Shown: positions 8,451 to 17,831, counted from the stretch's first letter. The stretch is 64,000 bases of DNA from Litoribacillus peritrichatus (GCF_039537985.1 NZ_BAABBN010000007.1:186001-250000), one strand, 5' to 3'. Made by a program: numbers and translations. The notes: generated from the letters alone by a model not told the origin.

Positions 8451-10559
8451 TCACGATAACGTTCGGAGTAACCACCATTTAACAGTGGTAATTAATTGCT
8501 CACTGTTAAATGGTTTCGGCACGAAGTCGTCCATACCTGCGTTGTTACATTTGTCTTTGGTTTCCTGCAGCGCGCTGGCCGTCAGCGCAATGATTGGAGT
8601 ACGCGGCAGCTCCTCAGGTAACTCTTCCAGCCCGTTTTCTTCGTGGCTCAGCAGTTCGATTTTCCGAATTTCTTCGGTGGCCTGGAACCCGTCCATGTTA
8701 GGCATCAGGCAGTCCATTAGAATTACATCAAAGTGGTTATTGGAACAAACATCCAGTGCGTCCAAACCGTCGGACGCAGTGATTATGTTCATGCCTTCGT
8801 TTTCCAGAAGGGTGGCGGCGATTTCCAGGTTAATAAAAGTGTCATCGACGATGAGTACGTTGGCTTGCCGTTCTCCGTTGCCGTATTCACTTTGTTGCCA
8901 TCTCCGGTTAACTTCAACCGGATCTTTGATTGTGTCTAAAACATCTGAGGTTGCGCCTGAGTTATCAACGTCTGGTTGCTGTGATGGTTGCTGCGTCGGC
9001 TGGGTGGCTTTGTCATGAAGGATTCGAGGCAGAGTGAGTAAAATGGTAAAGGCTGAACCTCGGTGCTCTTCACTGCTGACGCTTATTTCTCCGCCCATTT
9101 TATTGCATATTTTTTTGCTGATCGCTAATCCCAGGCCGGTGCCGCCAAAGCGTCGTGTTGTGGAGGAGTCTGCTTGTGAAAAACTGTTAAACAGGCCGGA
9201 GATTTGATCCTGGCTGAGTCCTATTCCGGTGTCTTTGACGGTGATCGAAAAAGCGAGCGTTTCCTCGATGTTTGGCTCTGTGGCGGGGTCGTTGCTTGTG
9301 GTTTGGAGCGCCTCCTGATTCGCCGCAGACAGTGTGACTGTCACCCCGCCTTGCTCCGTAAACTTGATGGCATTACCGATAAGATTGATTAAGACTTGCC
9401 TTAATCGGACATCGTCACCACACACTGTGTCGGGTGTTGTTTCGAAGGCATTAATGTAAGTAAGGTGCAGATTTTTTTTCTTTGCCTGGAACTCAAGTAC
9501 CGAACAGGTTTGTTGAATCAGTTCATCCAGATCAAAAACGATGTTGGACAGTTCCAGATTGCCGGATTCTATTTTGGAAAAGTCTAAAATGTCGTTAATG
9601 ATGGCAAGCAACTGGGTGCCTGAATTGTTAATGGTATCGACGTAGTATTTTTGTTGTTCGTCGATCACTTCTCTGGACAGTAAATCACTCATGCCGATGA
9701 CGCCGTTTAATGGCGTTCTCAGTTCGTGGGTCATGGTCGCCAGAAACTCGCTCTTGGCTTTGGCGGCGTCATCGGACTTCTCTTTTGCTAAAATCAGCTC
9801 CGATTGATAACTGTGCAGGGACGTCATTAATTCGTTGTATTCGCTGATTAACACGCCTAACTCGTCGAAGGAATCGTGTTTCACTGAAATGGCTTTGTGT
9901 TGGGTTCGGCCAATGGCGATGGCCGATAACAACTTATTAATGGGGCCAATGACAATCAGTCGGGTGGCAAAATAGAAAATGGCAGCAAACAGGACAAGGG
10001 CCGCAATTTGTGAGAGCACCAGGGGCGTTAAGAAGTTTTGTAGGGCGGTTGTTAAACTTCTTTCATTAAGAATTAAGACCAACACTAATGGTCGTATGCT
10101 GCGTTTATCTGAAGAAATGACATTGAAATAATAATATAAGCAATGTTGTTGGCTTTCCTGATGTTTGGTAAATGCATTTACATTTTGATTGAGCGCCTTG
10201 GTGAGGGTTGTTTTAACTTTTTGATGGCGAATTTCATTCAGGTGTTTGTTGATGTAACGGTTTTTGTTGGAGGCAAGCACTTCCTGACTTTTTTGATCCA
10301 GTAAATAAATCTCGGTGACGTCATCGTAGGAACCAATGGAGTTGAGATTGCGAATTAGGTTGCTTTGGGAAGAGTTGGTTTCGATGTTGATGACCAGCAA
10401 TTCGGCCAGTTCGAAAGCGCGTTTTTTTACAAAGTTATCGAGTAACTGGTTTACATTATGTGAAAAAAAAACATACAACAATGAGCTGGCTACAATGAAG
10501 GTCGCAAACAGGGGGGTTAATAACTTCAGGGATATGGAGTGCGCTGGCTTTTTTATCAT
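8451..10559 (-). CDS. Hybrid sensor histidine kinase with receiver domain
   Basis: A 702-residue inner-membrane hybrid kinase. In order: TM helix (about 11-32), a periplasmic sensor of about 140 residues, TM helix (about 180-200), a HAMP linker, HisKA with phospho-acceptor His278 in ATMTHELRTPLNGV, a HATPase domain with the N box LIGNAIKF and glycine boxes DTGIGL and GGTGLGL, a poorly conserved Gln/Asp-rich linker, and a C-terminal receiver with acidic pair DD at 572-573 and phospho-acceptor Asp616. No DNA-binding domain is present, so output needs another protein. The gene starts 3 bp after the stop of a substrate-binding lipoprotein gene, suggesting that this lipoprotein feeds ligand information to the sensor. 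Confidence 0.93.
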   Translation of the reverse strand: MIKKPAHSISLKLLTPLFATFIVASSLLYVFFSHNVNQLLDNFVKKRAFELAELLVINIETNSSQSNLIRNLNSIGSYDDVTEIYLLDQKSQEVLASNKNRYINKHLNEIRHQKVKTTLTKALNQNVNAFTKHQESQQHCLYYYFNVISSDKRSIRPLVLVLILNERSLTTALQNFLTPLVLSQIAALVLFAAIFYFATRLIVIGPINKLLSAIAIGRTQHKAISVKHDSFDELGVLISEYNELMTSLHSYQSELILAKEKSDDAAKAKSEFLATMTHELRTPLNGVIGMSDLLSREVIDEQQKYYVDTINNSGTQLLAIINDILDFSKIESGNLELSNIVFDLDELIQQTCSVLEFQAKKKNLHLTYINAFETTPDTVCGDDVRLRQVLINLIGNAIKFTEQGGVTVTLSAANQEALQTTSNDPATEPNIEETLAFSITVKDTGIGLSQDQISGLFNSFSQADSSTTRRFGGTGLGLAISKKICNKMGGEISVSSEEHRGSAFTILLTLPRILHDKATQPTQQPSQQPDVDNSGATSDVLDTIKDPVEVNRRWQQSEYGNGERQANVLIVDDTFINLEIAATLLENEGMNIITASDGLDALDVCSNNHFDVILMDCLMPNMDGFQATEEIRKIELLSHEENGLEELPEELPRTPIIALTASALQETKDKCNNAGMDDFVPKPFNSEQLITTVKWWLLRTLS

Positions 10560-10562
10560 GAC

Positions 10563-11537
10563 TTAGTTTGAGCCTGAATAAGGTGCCAGTAAGGTGTGTA
10601 TTGAATCGCAGCTGAAACTCAGTGTGTTAGCACTGCTCAACGTTGTGCAAACGTTCATTATGTTGTCTTTGAGTTGTTGGCTGTACAAAGCGTCTTGGCT
10701 TTGTTGACTGGTCAGCAGCTTTAAACCCGTTAAGGCCTCGGTGAATTCAGTACGTGTGATACCTTCTCGGTCGGCCATGATTTGGTGGGATTCCATAGGG
10801 TATTTCTGGCTGTATTGAAGCGCTTTATCCCAGGCCTGATGAAACTTCTGAATCCAGTCAGGACCAAGTTGTTCAAGCGTTGATGAACGAAAACTTATGG
10901 TGTCGATGACGTCGCCCGGAATTTGAGTGGTATTAAAGATTTCATGATAATCCGCGTGCTTCAGGATAGAGGTTGAGTAAGGCGGGTAAGTAACGACGGC
11001 GTCAATATTATGATTCTTCAGGCTCTGCTCAGCGTTTAATTGTTCTACGTTGAGTACGTCGACGTCCTGAAGGGACAGGCCGCTTTTGGAGAGCGCCCGT
11101 GACAGAATGAACATCCCTAAAGAGCCGATTTCCGCCCCCACTTTTTTACCTTTTAAGTCGCCGATGGTCTGAATGTCTTTGTGCGCAAGGATGATGTCGC
11201 CACCATTGGAATAGTCTGGAATCAGGATAATCGACAGAGGCTCCTGAGTTAACCCGGATGCCTGCACCGCTTCAATCATGGTGCTGGCCAAGCCGTCCGC
11301 CCGGCCTTGAGTATAAACCCGTTGAACGTCGGCTAAAGAAGCCATTTCAATCAGTTCTATATTAATGCCTTCTTCTTCAAAGAAGCCTTTTTCTTGCGCC
11401 AGAAATAAAAACTCGTAACCGGGCCAAGGGTTTATGGCAATTTTTACTGGGGTGTCTTGATGAGATGGTGTGCAACCATTTAGCAGAAACGTCAGGCTGA
11501 AAACGATAAACATCAGCAGTGGTGTGCTGCGACTCAT
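10563..11537 (-). CDS. Substrate-binding lipoprotein (NMT1/SsuA/NrtA-like), probable sensor partner
   Basis: A 324-residue periplasmic binding protein. The signal peptide ends in a lipobox LLNGC, so it should be anchored by a lipidated Cys22. The mature part begins VKIAINPWPGYEFLFLAQEKGFF, typical of the SsuA/ThiY/NrtA type, which bind sulfonates, pyrimidines or nitrate. No ABC permease or ATPase gene is adjacent. The only partner is the hybrid kinase 3 bp downstream, so a sensory rather than transport role is inferred. Ligand unknown. Confidence 0.85.
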   Translation of the reverse strand: MSRSTPLLMFIVFSLTFLLNGCTPSHQDTPVKIAINPWPGYEFLFLAQEKGFFEEEGINIELIEMASLADVQRVYTQGRADGLASTMIEAVQASGLTQEPLSIILIPDYSNGGDIILAHKDIQTIGDLKGKKVGAEIGSLGMFILSRALSKSGLSLQDVDVLNVEQLNAEQSLKNHNIDAVVTYPPYSTSILKHADYHEIFNTTQIPGDVIDTISFRSSTLEQLGPDWIQKFHQAWDKALQYSQKYPMESHQIMADREGITRTEFTEALTGLKLLTSQQSQDALYSQQLKDNIMNVCTTLSSANTLSFSCDSIHTLLAPYSGSN

Positions 11538-11620
11538 AGAGTTACTTCCTGTAAATTCAGAGTGAATAGATGGTTACGTTTACAGTCTAGACTCAGTCTG
11601 AATGGCCTGCAGAAAATTTA

Positions 11621-12490
11621 TCAGGATTTTAAATTTCTGGAGATTTCTTTAAGAATTTGAATGGCATGGGCTTCAACAGCCCCAAAAAAACTGTTTGCGG
11701 AATCTCGGATCAGGTGGTGTGTCTGCAATTTGTTGAATGCATGACAGTCGGCCAATGACGGGACACTGCAATCGCCATGATGATGGTGCTTGTGGATCAC
11801 CACAGCGGTGTCCAGAATATCCTGCAGGACGACCGGGCCGGGTCGGCGTACATTGTAGCTGTTTCGGTTGCGGGCGCATTCGATGAGTTCGTCGTCTAAG
11901 TGCCAGGTTTTGGCCAGAATGACGGCGATGCTAGTGGCAATGTGTTCCGGAATGCGTCGCACCTCGGCCCCGGTAGGTTGAGGTAAGCGCTTTTCATAGA
12001 GATAGCCAAGCAAAATCAATGTGCCTATGTGGTAGAGCGAGCCCGCCAATAAGGCTTTGTCTTCCGCGAAGCTTCGGTCCCGGTATTGAATGCGTTGGGT
12101 AATGGCGGAGCATAAGGCGGCAATTTGCAGGTTTTCCTCCCATAATCCTCGAATTAGGTGCTGAGAGGGCAAGTGGCCGGATAAAAACAACCCTTTTAAT
12201 GAATGCGCCAGCAAAAGCGATGTGACTTGCTCGCTGCCGAGCCGAATGATGCCTTCTGAAATGGTCTCGACGGGGGCAATGCCATAATACTGGGAAGAGT
12301 TGGCTGTCTGTAGGATGAGGGCTGCTAATTCCGGGTTGGCACTTAATGGTGATTTCAGATCCATCATTTGATAATTGGGGTTAGACAGTATTTGGCGAAT
12401 CTTCATGGTGTTTTCAGAAAGGTTCGGCAGCTTTACCTTTCCTTCAACGATTTCCCGATACACCTTAAAATGAATGCCGCTATCCCACAT
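11621..12490 (-). CDS. HDOD-domain protein
   Basis: A 289-residue protein whose central part matches the HDOD fold, a degenerate HD-type domain found in signalling proteins. Visible pieces are LSANPELAALILQTANSSQYYG, IRLGSEQVTSLLLAHSL and a later AGSLYHIGTLILLGYLYEK segment that retains one conserved-looking His. There is no recognisable receiver or GGDEF domain in the same chain. HDOD proteins usually act as adaptors in motility, c-di-GMP or stress signalling. It lies downstream of the kinase/lipoprotein pair in reverse order, 83 bp upstream of the lipoprotein gene, so it may belong to the same transcription unit. Confidence 0.85.
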   Translation of the reverse strand: MWDSGIHFKVYREIVEGKVKLPNLSENTMKIRQILSNPNYQMMDLKSPLSANPELAALILQTANSSQYYGIAPVETISEGIIRLGSEQVTSLLLAHSLKGLFLSGHLPSQHLIRGLWEENLQIAALCSAITQRIQYRDRSFAEDKALLAGSLYHIGTLILLGYLYEKRLPQPTGAEVRRIPEHIATSIAVILAKTWHLDDELIECARNRNSYNVRRPGPVVLQDILDTAVVIHKHHHHGDCSVPSLADCHAFNKLQTHHLIRDSANSFFGAVEAHAIQILKEISRNLKS

Positions 12491-12667
12491 AAATCTTCCG
12501 CATAAGTTTCTGTATCCAAGTGCGCGTCAGCGCTCAACGCGTGTTCCTTAATTCTGATATTAAGAATAGTTAAACTTTGGCAGAAAAACAGAGCGCCGCT
12601 TATCGGTCGATGAACGTGGTACAGTCAAGCAGAGAGAGCGCCGGATACAAATAAACGACGGGTTGGG

Positions 12668-13042
12668 TTAGTCCAGTTCCAATTTGGCGATCTCATTTTG
12701 GTTTCTGAGTGCGTCCTGAGCACAGGGAAACAGCTGAATGTGATTGGGCGTGACCAGCAGCGCCCGGTCGTCAATCAAGCGCACGAAACCCGCTTTGTAG
12801 GACTCAATGAATTGCCCCTGACGGTGTGTCAGGTGCTGGGCTTCACTTAACACCGTGCTGGCAATTAAGCCATTGCCGAGCGGGTCTTCCACCGACTCAA
12901 GGTCTTTGAACATGGCCAGGGTATTGGCGCTTAAAACCAACCTCAGACCGTTATGAAAACCCAGGGACTCGGCGGGTTGTCCGTTGGCCAGCGTGTGTTG
13001 CTGACTGGAGCGGATAATGTCTGAGTTGCTTTCGTGAATCAT
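12668..13042 (-). CDS. Hypothetical protein, 124 aa
   Basis: I do not recognise this family. It is a soluble-looking 124-residue protein with no signal peptide or membrane helix. The ATG at 13042 follows a GAGAA sequence. Base composition matches its neighbours, and no long competing frame exists on the other strand, both of which support a real gene. It is divergent from thiO, with about 200 bp between them, so the two promoters probably share this spacer. Confidence 0.65.
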   Translation of the reverse strand: MIHESNSDIIRSSQQHTLANGQPAESLGFHNGLRLVLSANTLAMFKDLESVEDPLGNGLIASTVLSEAQHLTHRQGQFIESYKAGFVRLIDDRALLVTPNHIQLFPCAQDALRNQNEIAKLELD

Positions 13043-13243
13043 ACGGTTCTCATATTGTTGTCGGTTGGCGTTGCGCTATTTTAAGGGGTTTGCGCTGAAT
13101 CAACAATTTCTGTTGTGTTGCCGCCCAAAAATAGCGATCCGCTTTGATTCTCGACGTATCCCCTATATCATGGCCAGTCTTGAAAATTCGCAAATCGAAG
13201 TGCCTTGTAAGGCATGGATGAATATCTGAACTGAGGTCTGATT

Positions 13244-14380
13244 GTGGCACATGACTCCGCTGCCAGCGCTAAAAAGCACACCATTGGAATCGCTGGCGGA
13301 GGCTTGTTAGGTCGCTTATGCGCCTGGCACTTATCCAGAGCCGGGTATCCGGTCACGGTGTTTGATGCTGCCGGTTTTGAACAGCCCAAGGGCGCTTGCT
13401 GGACGGCGGCGGGCATGATTTCTCCGCTCAGCGAATTGGTTCACAGCCCTCGGGTTGTTTATGACATGGGGCTGCAGTCTTTGGCAATTTGGCCCAAATG
13501 GCTTTCGGAACTGGAAAAGTCACTGGGGCAGACCATGCATTTTCGCCATGCGGGCAGTCTGGTGGTGGCGCATCCGCAGGATCAGACCGAACTGAATCAG
13601 TTTTATTCCGACCTTCGTCATAAACTGGTCAATGAAGAAGCCGAAGGTCGACCAGGATTGGATGATTTGGTTGATCCCTTGAATCACGTCGGAATCCGCA
13701 CCTTAGAGCCTGCTTTATCGCATTTTGATCACGCACTGTATTTGAAACCGGAAGGGGATTTAAACAATCGCCGAATCCTGCATGGCTTGTTGGCGGATAT
13801 GAAAAAACACGGTGTGCAATTGGTCGAAAACACCAAAGTGCGATGTGAGCCGAACTCGATCATCACCGAAGACGATGAAAAATATGCGTTCGACTTGGTC
13901 TTGGATACTCGTGGTTTGGGCGCCAAGCCTCAAATAGAAGGACTGCGAGGGGTGCGAGGTGAAGTGCTCAATGTTGAGAGTCATGAAGTGAAGCTCAATC
14001 GCCCGGTTCGCTTGATGCATCCTCGTTATAAGCTCTACGTAGCTCCCAAGCCGAACAATCATTTTGTGATTGGTGCCACCGAAATTGAAAGCAGTGATAT
14101 GTCGCCAATGAGTGTACAATCCAGCCTTGAACTGAGCAGTGCCTTGTATACTATTAATCCGGCGTTTGCGGAAGCCAGAATCATCGAACAGTCGGTGAAT
14201 TGCCGGCCTGCGATGATGGATAATCTGCCAAGAGTCATAGCAGAAAAAGGCTTGATTCGTGCGAATGGTTTATACCGCCATGGTTATTTACTCAGCCCGG
14301 TGGTCGTTCATCAGGTGTTGATGATGATTGATCCCGGTTTGCTCAGTGATCAGGATAGAAAGTTCGTTGAGTCTTTATGA
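13244..14380 (+). CDS. thiO: Glycine oxidase ThiO (FAD-dependent, thiamine thiazole synthesis)
   Basis: A 378-residue DAO-type oxidoreductase. The N-terminal FAD-binding motif GIAGGGLLGRLCAWHLSRAG is followed by an acidic residue closing the second strand (VTVFD). ThiO oxidises glycine to dehydroglycine (iminoacetate), which ThiG uses for the thiazole ring. The start is GTG at 13244 after TGAGG. It is followed by thiS and thiG on the same strand, a classical partial thi operon. No THI-box (TPP riboswitch) core was seen in the 200 bp upstream. Confidence 0.92.
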   Translation: MAHDSAASAKKHTIGIAGGGLLGRLCAWHLSRAGYPVTVFDAAGFEQPKGACWTAAGMISPLSELVHSPRVVYDMGLQSLAIWPKWLSELEKSLGQTMHFRHAGSLVVAHPQDQTELNQFYSDLRHKLVNEEAEGRPGLDDLVDPLNHVGIRTLEPALSHFDHALYLKPEGDLNNRRILHGLLADMKKHGVQLVENTKVRCEPNSIITEDDEKYAFDLVLDTRGLGAKPQIEGLRGVRGEVLNVESHEVKLNRPVRLMHPRYKLYVAPKPNNHFVIGATEIESSDMSPMSVQSSLELSSALYTINPAFAEARIIEQSVNCRPAMMDNLPRVIAEKGLIRANGLYRHGYLLSPVVVHQVLMMIDPGLLSDQDRKFVESL

Positions 14381-14420
14381 TGGCTCAATACGTTAAAAAT
14401 TAGCTTTGAGATTGTAAGTA

Positions 14421-14615
14421 ATGGAAGTTCTGGTTAACGGTGAAACAACGCAAGTAAATGCAACGCATTTGGTTGAGGTTCTGAAAGAGCTCGGCTTTGA
14501 AGGCGATTTTGCGGTCGCCATTAATGGCGAGTTTGTGCCTCGCTCCATGTACGCAGAACAAACTCTGGCGGAAGGCAACCAGTTGGATGTGCTTTCACCG
14601 ATCGCAGGAGGCTGA
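14421..14615 (+). CDS. thiS: Sulfur carrier protein ThiS
   Basis: A 64-residue ubiquitin-fold sulfur carrier ending in the required Gly-Gly (LSPIAGG), which becomes the C-terminal thiocarboxylate that donates sulfur to the thiazole. The beginning MEVLVNGETTQV is a typical ThiS beta-hairpin. It sits between thiO and thiG, 2 bp before thiG, whose ribosome site (GGAGG) overlaps the thiS 3' end. Confidence 0.95.
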   Translation: MEVLVNGETTQVNATHLVEVLKELGFEGDFAVAINGEFVPRSMYAEQTLAEGNQLDVLSPIAGG

Positions 14616-14617
14616 TC

Positions 14618-15445
14618 ATGACGGATCAATTATCTCTTTACGGTAAAACCTTCGACAGTCGCTTATTGATCGGTTCGGCGTTGTATCCTTCCCCCGCCAT
14701 CATGCATGAAGCCGTGCAGGCTTCCGGTGCTGAAATCATTACCTTATCGCTGCGCCGACAGATGTTTGGTGGCGGAAGTGGCTCTGACGTTCAAGGCAGT
14801 GCAGAACAGCGCGAAGCCAATGAAATCTGGACGTACATTCAGCAAATGGGCTTGCAGCTCTTACCAAATACGGCGGGCTGTAAGAGCGCAAAAGAAGCGA
14901 TCACTCTGGCTGAAATGTCCCGCGAGATTTTTAAAACCGATTGGTTGAAACTCGAAGTGATCGGGGATGATTACAATCTGCAACCCGACCCGTATGGCTT
15001 AATTGAAGCCGCTGCTGAATTGATCAAGCGAGGCTTTAAAGTCTTGCCATATTGCACCGATGATTTGGTGGTTTGTCAGAAGTTACTGGACGCCGGTTGT
15101 GAAGTTTTGATGCCTTGGGGCGCGCCCATTGGCACAGGCCAGGGCTTGTTAAACAAATACAACCTGAGCAGCATTCGTGAGCGCATCACCCAAGTGCCTT
15201 TGATCATTGATGCTGGGATTGGTGCACCTTCGCAAGCCGCCGAGGCTTTGGAGATGGGTTTTGATGCCGTGTTATTAAATACTGCGGTGGCCAAAGCACA
15301 AGAGCCGGTGATGATGGCCAAAGCCTTTAAAACTGCGGTGGAAGCGGGTCGGTTAGCGCATAATGCCGGTTTGATGCTGAAGCGCCAGACAGCGAAACCA
15401 AGCACTCCAACCGTAGGTATGCCATTCTGGCATCAGGATAAATAA
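14618..15445 (+). CDS. thiG: Thiazole synthase ThiG
   Basis: A 275-residue TIM-barrel enzyme that condenses deoxyxylulose phosphate, dehydroglycine and ThiS-thiocarboxylate to the thiazole phosphate. Visible blocks are FDSRLLIGSALYPSP, NTAGCKSAKEAI, the active-site lysine segment DWLKLEVIGDD, and the phosphate-binding end PLIIDAGIGAPSQAAEALEMG followed by DAVLLNTAVAKA. It is a few residues longer than many homologues at the C-terminus. Last gene of the thiOSG operon. Confidence 0.95.
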   Translation: MTDQLSLYGKTFDSRLLIGSALYPSPAIMHEAVQASGAEIITLSLRRQMFGGGSGSDVQGSAEQREANEIWTYIQQMGLQLLPNTAGCKSAKEAITLAEMSREIFKTDWLKLEVIGDDYNLQPDPYGLIEAAAELIKRGFKVLPYCTDDLVVCQKLLDAGCEVLMPWGAPIGTGQGLLNKYNLSSIRERITQVPLIIDAGIGAPSQAAEALEMGFDAVLLNTAVAKAQEPVMMAKAFKTAVEAGRLAHNAGLMLKRQTAKPSTPTVGMPFWHQDK

Positions 15446-15468
15446 TGAAGGTTTGATGGGCGGGGAGA

Positions 15469-15642
15469 TTAATCCCCCTCAGGCGTTCGTGTTTTCTGGG
15501 TTTTTCGTTGTTGATCTAATTCTTTTTTTAATACTTCAAGCTCGTGCAACTGCCACTCGTTGAGCTTATCCGAATTCTCGGAACCGTGATATAAACTGAT
15601 AGGCCCCCTTAAAGTCGCCGGGGTTTTCGTAGAACCAGACAT
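15469..15642 (-). CDS. Small hypothetical protein, 57 aa
   Basis: A short minus-strand frame from ATG at 15642 to TAA at 15469. It has a very good ribosome site, GGAGGATT, directly upstream of the ATG, the main reason for listing it. The product is hydrophilic: a Thr/Pro-containing N-terminus, then an amphipathic Glu/Lys/Gln-rich helix (WQLHELEVLKKELDQQRK). No family recognised. A 7-bp stem inverted repeat (CTCGTCT/AGACGAG, 15660-15686) lies just upstream. It is convergent with thiG and follows the large lipoprotein gene on the same strand. Confidence 0.55.
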   Translation of the reverse strand: MSGSTKTPATLRGPISLYHGSENSDKLNEWQLHELEVLKKELDQQRKTQKTRTPEGD

Positions 15643-15714
15643 TTTAATCCTCCTGAAACTCGTCTGAATTTTTACTATAGACGAGCTTCCGGAGTTTGCC
15701 TTTAATTTGTGAAA

Positions 15715-17532
15715 TTAAAGATTTGGTTTCTGTAAAATTATTCGGGTAGTGGGATTTTCCTGCAGAATGGGCTCAGGTAACTCCAGCCTTATTCTCACTG
15801 CTGGATAATTAATATTGTCTGTAACTGCTTCAAAGAATGGTCGCCAACTTAGACTTCCACTGTACGTCGATGCTTGAATGTAGTCTGCCGAACCGTCACC
15901 GTCTTTGTCCCATTCGTAACGGGTTTTATTCCCGTAATCATCGTAGGTATAAGTTTTGGACTCGTCTATAATTCCGTCGCCATCTGTATCTTCTTCATTA
16001 CGGATACGGTTACCGTTTTCAAACTCATAACTGGTGATTGAATCAAAGATACCGTCATTGTCGTTATCGACTTCAATTCGGGTTTCTTGGCCCATTTCGT
16101 TGTAGCTGTATAAGGTTCGGGCATCTATCGAGCCATCAGCACCGTAATCGGATTCGGTTAGAATTTTATTATTTTCATTGTCATAATAACTGAAATAGAC
16201 GACGTCGATCGTGCCGTTATTGTCGTTATCACTTTCTTGTCTGATCTGATTCCCTTGTTCATCATAGAAATAAAAAAAAGAGTAGTTAAAGAAAACAACA
16301 TTACTTGTGTAAGAGGTTGATATTGGTTGACTCTTTTCGTTAAATTTTTCTATTACTAAGGCTTCCACTTCTGGTAAACCATCTAAGTCGAAATCATAAG
16401 CTGTTCGGGTTGATGTACTGTTAACATCGAATATAGTTTCTGTAATTGACTCAGGTGTACCGTCGCCGTTGTAGTCTTCTTCGTAAAGTATTTGCTCACC
16501 GTTTTCGTTATATAGCCAATGTTCAGTAAATTCAGGAACGCCATCTCCGTCCTTGTCTTCCCCATAATATGTTTGATTGCCGTAGGCATCGAATATAGAG
16601 GTTTGAATATGTTCGACCCCAGTGGAAAATTGTTTAATTTGTTGAGTTGGCTTTAAGTTAGCATCGTATGACCAATGCGAAACGATATTCGGGCTATTCT
16701 CTTCATTATTTTCTTCAGATAATTGAATAAGCATGCCTAGGTTATCGTAGGTCATGTTTTCAATGTTGTCTGCTATCCCATCCGAGTCTGTATCTTTTTC
16801 TATTCTGGCAAGATAGCTTTGATCATTTAGAAACCAGGTTGTTCTGAACTCATTAACGCCATCTCCGTTAGTATCTTCTGAATAGCTGGTTTCCATTAAT
16901 GGTAATTGTATTTTTTGCTGGGTATACAAATGATCCATTACTAACCAGGGCGGGCGAACAGGTCGGTGTTCACTGAAAGTAGCTTGATCATTTGCAGAAT
17001 TTATAAGCGTCCGGAAAGACGGATCGCGCTTAAAACGGAAATAACTCTGATCAAAATTGATTCGAATATCGCTTAATAAAGCAGAGACTTCTGAGGTGAT
17101 TTCTATCCCGTTTTCCGGATCACCGTCTTGATCCAGTGTCTGCAAAAGTGTGGCGATATTCAGAAATGCGTGGTGAGTTTGATCGGCTGAAGATCGGGTT
17201 AGAATATTTATACCATCTTGGATATCACGGGTTATTTCTCTCAAATCAAATGGCGTCACAGTGGCTTGCGCAGGTGAACTGCCAAGGGTGGTTGCGCCAA
17301 TCGAAAAGGTGACGGTTTCACCCTCTAAATATTTAAAAGAGCCATTGGCATCTGTGACACCGGATTGCGTCGGTGTGGTGTAGGTCAACCCACTCACCGG
17401 GCTGTCGGTAAATTGGCCTGTCAGAACTTCGTCTGAGTCGCTACTGGAACTATTGCTGCTGCAACCAGTGAGAAAAGCTGAACATAATGATAATGCCAAG
17501 CTTAAACGGGTTATTTGACTGAACATATTCAT
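15715..17532 (-). CDS. Large lipoprotein with about ten DxDxDG calcium-loop repeats
   Basis: A 605-residue surface or periplasmic lipoprotein. The signal peptide ends in a lipobox (FLTGC), followed by a Ser/Asp-rich linker. Residues about 40-130 resemble an immunoglobulin-like secreted-protein domain (TDANGSFKYLEGETVTFSIG). From about residue 220 to the end there are roughly ten repeats of about 40-45 residues, each centred on an EF-hand/thrombospondin-type-3-like loop such as DTNGDGVNEF, DKDGDGVPEF, DYNGDGTPES, DNDNDGIFDS and DTDGDGIIDE, and each followed by a Tyr-rich turn (YDNLG, YNENGEQ, YDDYGNK) reminiscent of YD repeats. Calcium binding and an extracellular structural or adhesive role are inferred. 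Monocistronic. Confidence 0.85.
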   Translation of the reverse strand: MNMFSQITRLSLALSLCSAFLTGCSSNSSSSDSDEVLTGQFTDSPVSGLTYTTPTQSGVTDANGSFKYLEGETVTFSIGATTLGSSPAQATVTPFDLREITRDIQDGINILTRSSADQTHHAFLNIATLLQTLDQDGDPENGIEITSEVSALLSDIRINFDQSYFRFKRDPSFRTLINSANDQATFSEHRPVRPPWLVMDHLYTQQKIQLPLMETSYSEDTNGDGVNEFRTTWFLNDQSYLARIEKDTDSDGIADNIENMTYDNLGMLIQLSEENNEENSPNIVSHWSYDANLKPTQQIKQFSTGVEHIQTSIFDAYGNQTYYGEDKDGDGVPEFTEHWLYNENGEQILYEEDYNGDGTPESITETIFDVNSTSTRTAYDFDLDGLPEVEALVIEKFNEKSQPISTSYTSNVVFFNYSFFYFYDEQGNQIRQESDNDNNGTIDVVYFSYYDNENNKILTESDYGADGSIDARTLYSYNEMGQETRIEVDNDNDGIFDSITSYEFENGNRIRNEEDTDGDGIIDESKTYTYDDYGNKTRYEWDKDGDGSADYIQASTYSGSLSWRPFFEAVTDNINYPAVRIRLELPEPILQENPTTRIILQKPNL

Positions 17533-17831
17533 CCTTTTATTTTTTATTATTCTTCCGTGTTTTCTTAGCGCCAGCTAAGAAGCGTTAAAGCAAAGGAATT
17601 GTATGGGCGTACTTATTGGAAGGGCAAGTCTTATATTGAATCATCCTTCAGTCGTTCTTTCGTAGAGGCCGGAACCTTTAATTGTGTTGGTTATCTACAA
17701 ACTCAGTAAAGGCTTTGTAAACAGTTTCTTAGCAACCTAAAGAACTGTAAAGGCTCTACACTATCTGGGTGGGCTGTGTTTCCATACTCTCCATAATAAT
17801 TTTACTTTTCGTTTTGAAATTCTTAGGGCAT

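Noticed and set aside
13043..13243. TPP riboswitch upstream of thiO
   Set aside because: The conserved THI-box core (CUGAGA and the GAUCUGGAUAAUGCC-type strand) was not found in the 200 bp upstream.
15460..15480. Terminator GGGGA/TCCCC after thiG
   Set aside because: The stem is only 5 bp and no T-run follows on either strand.
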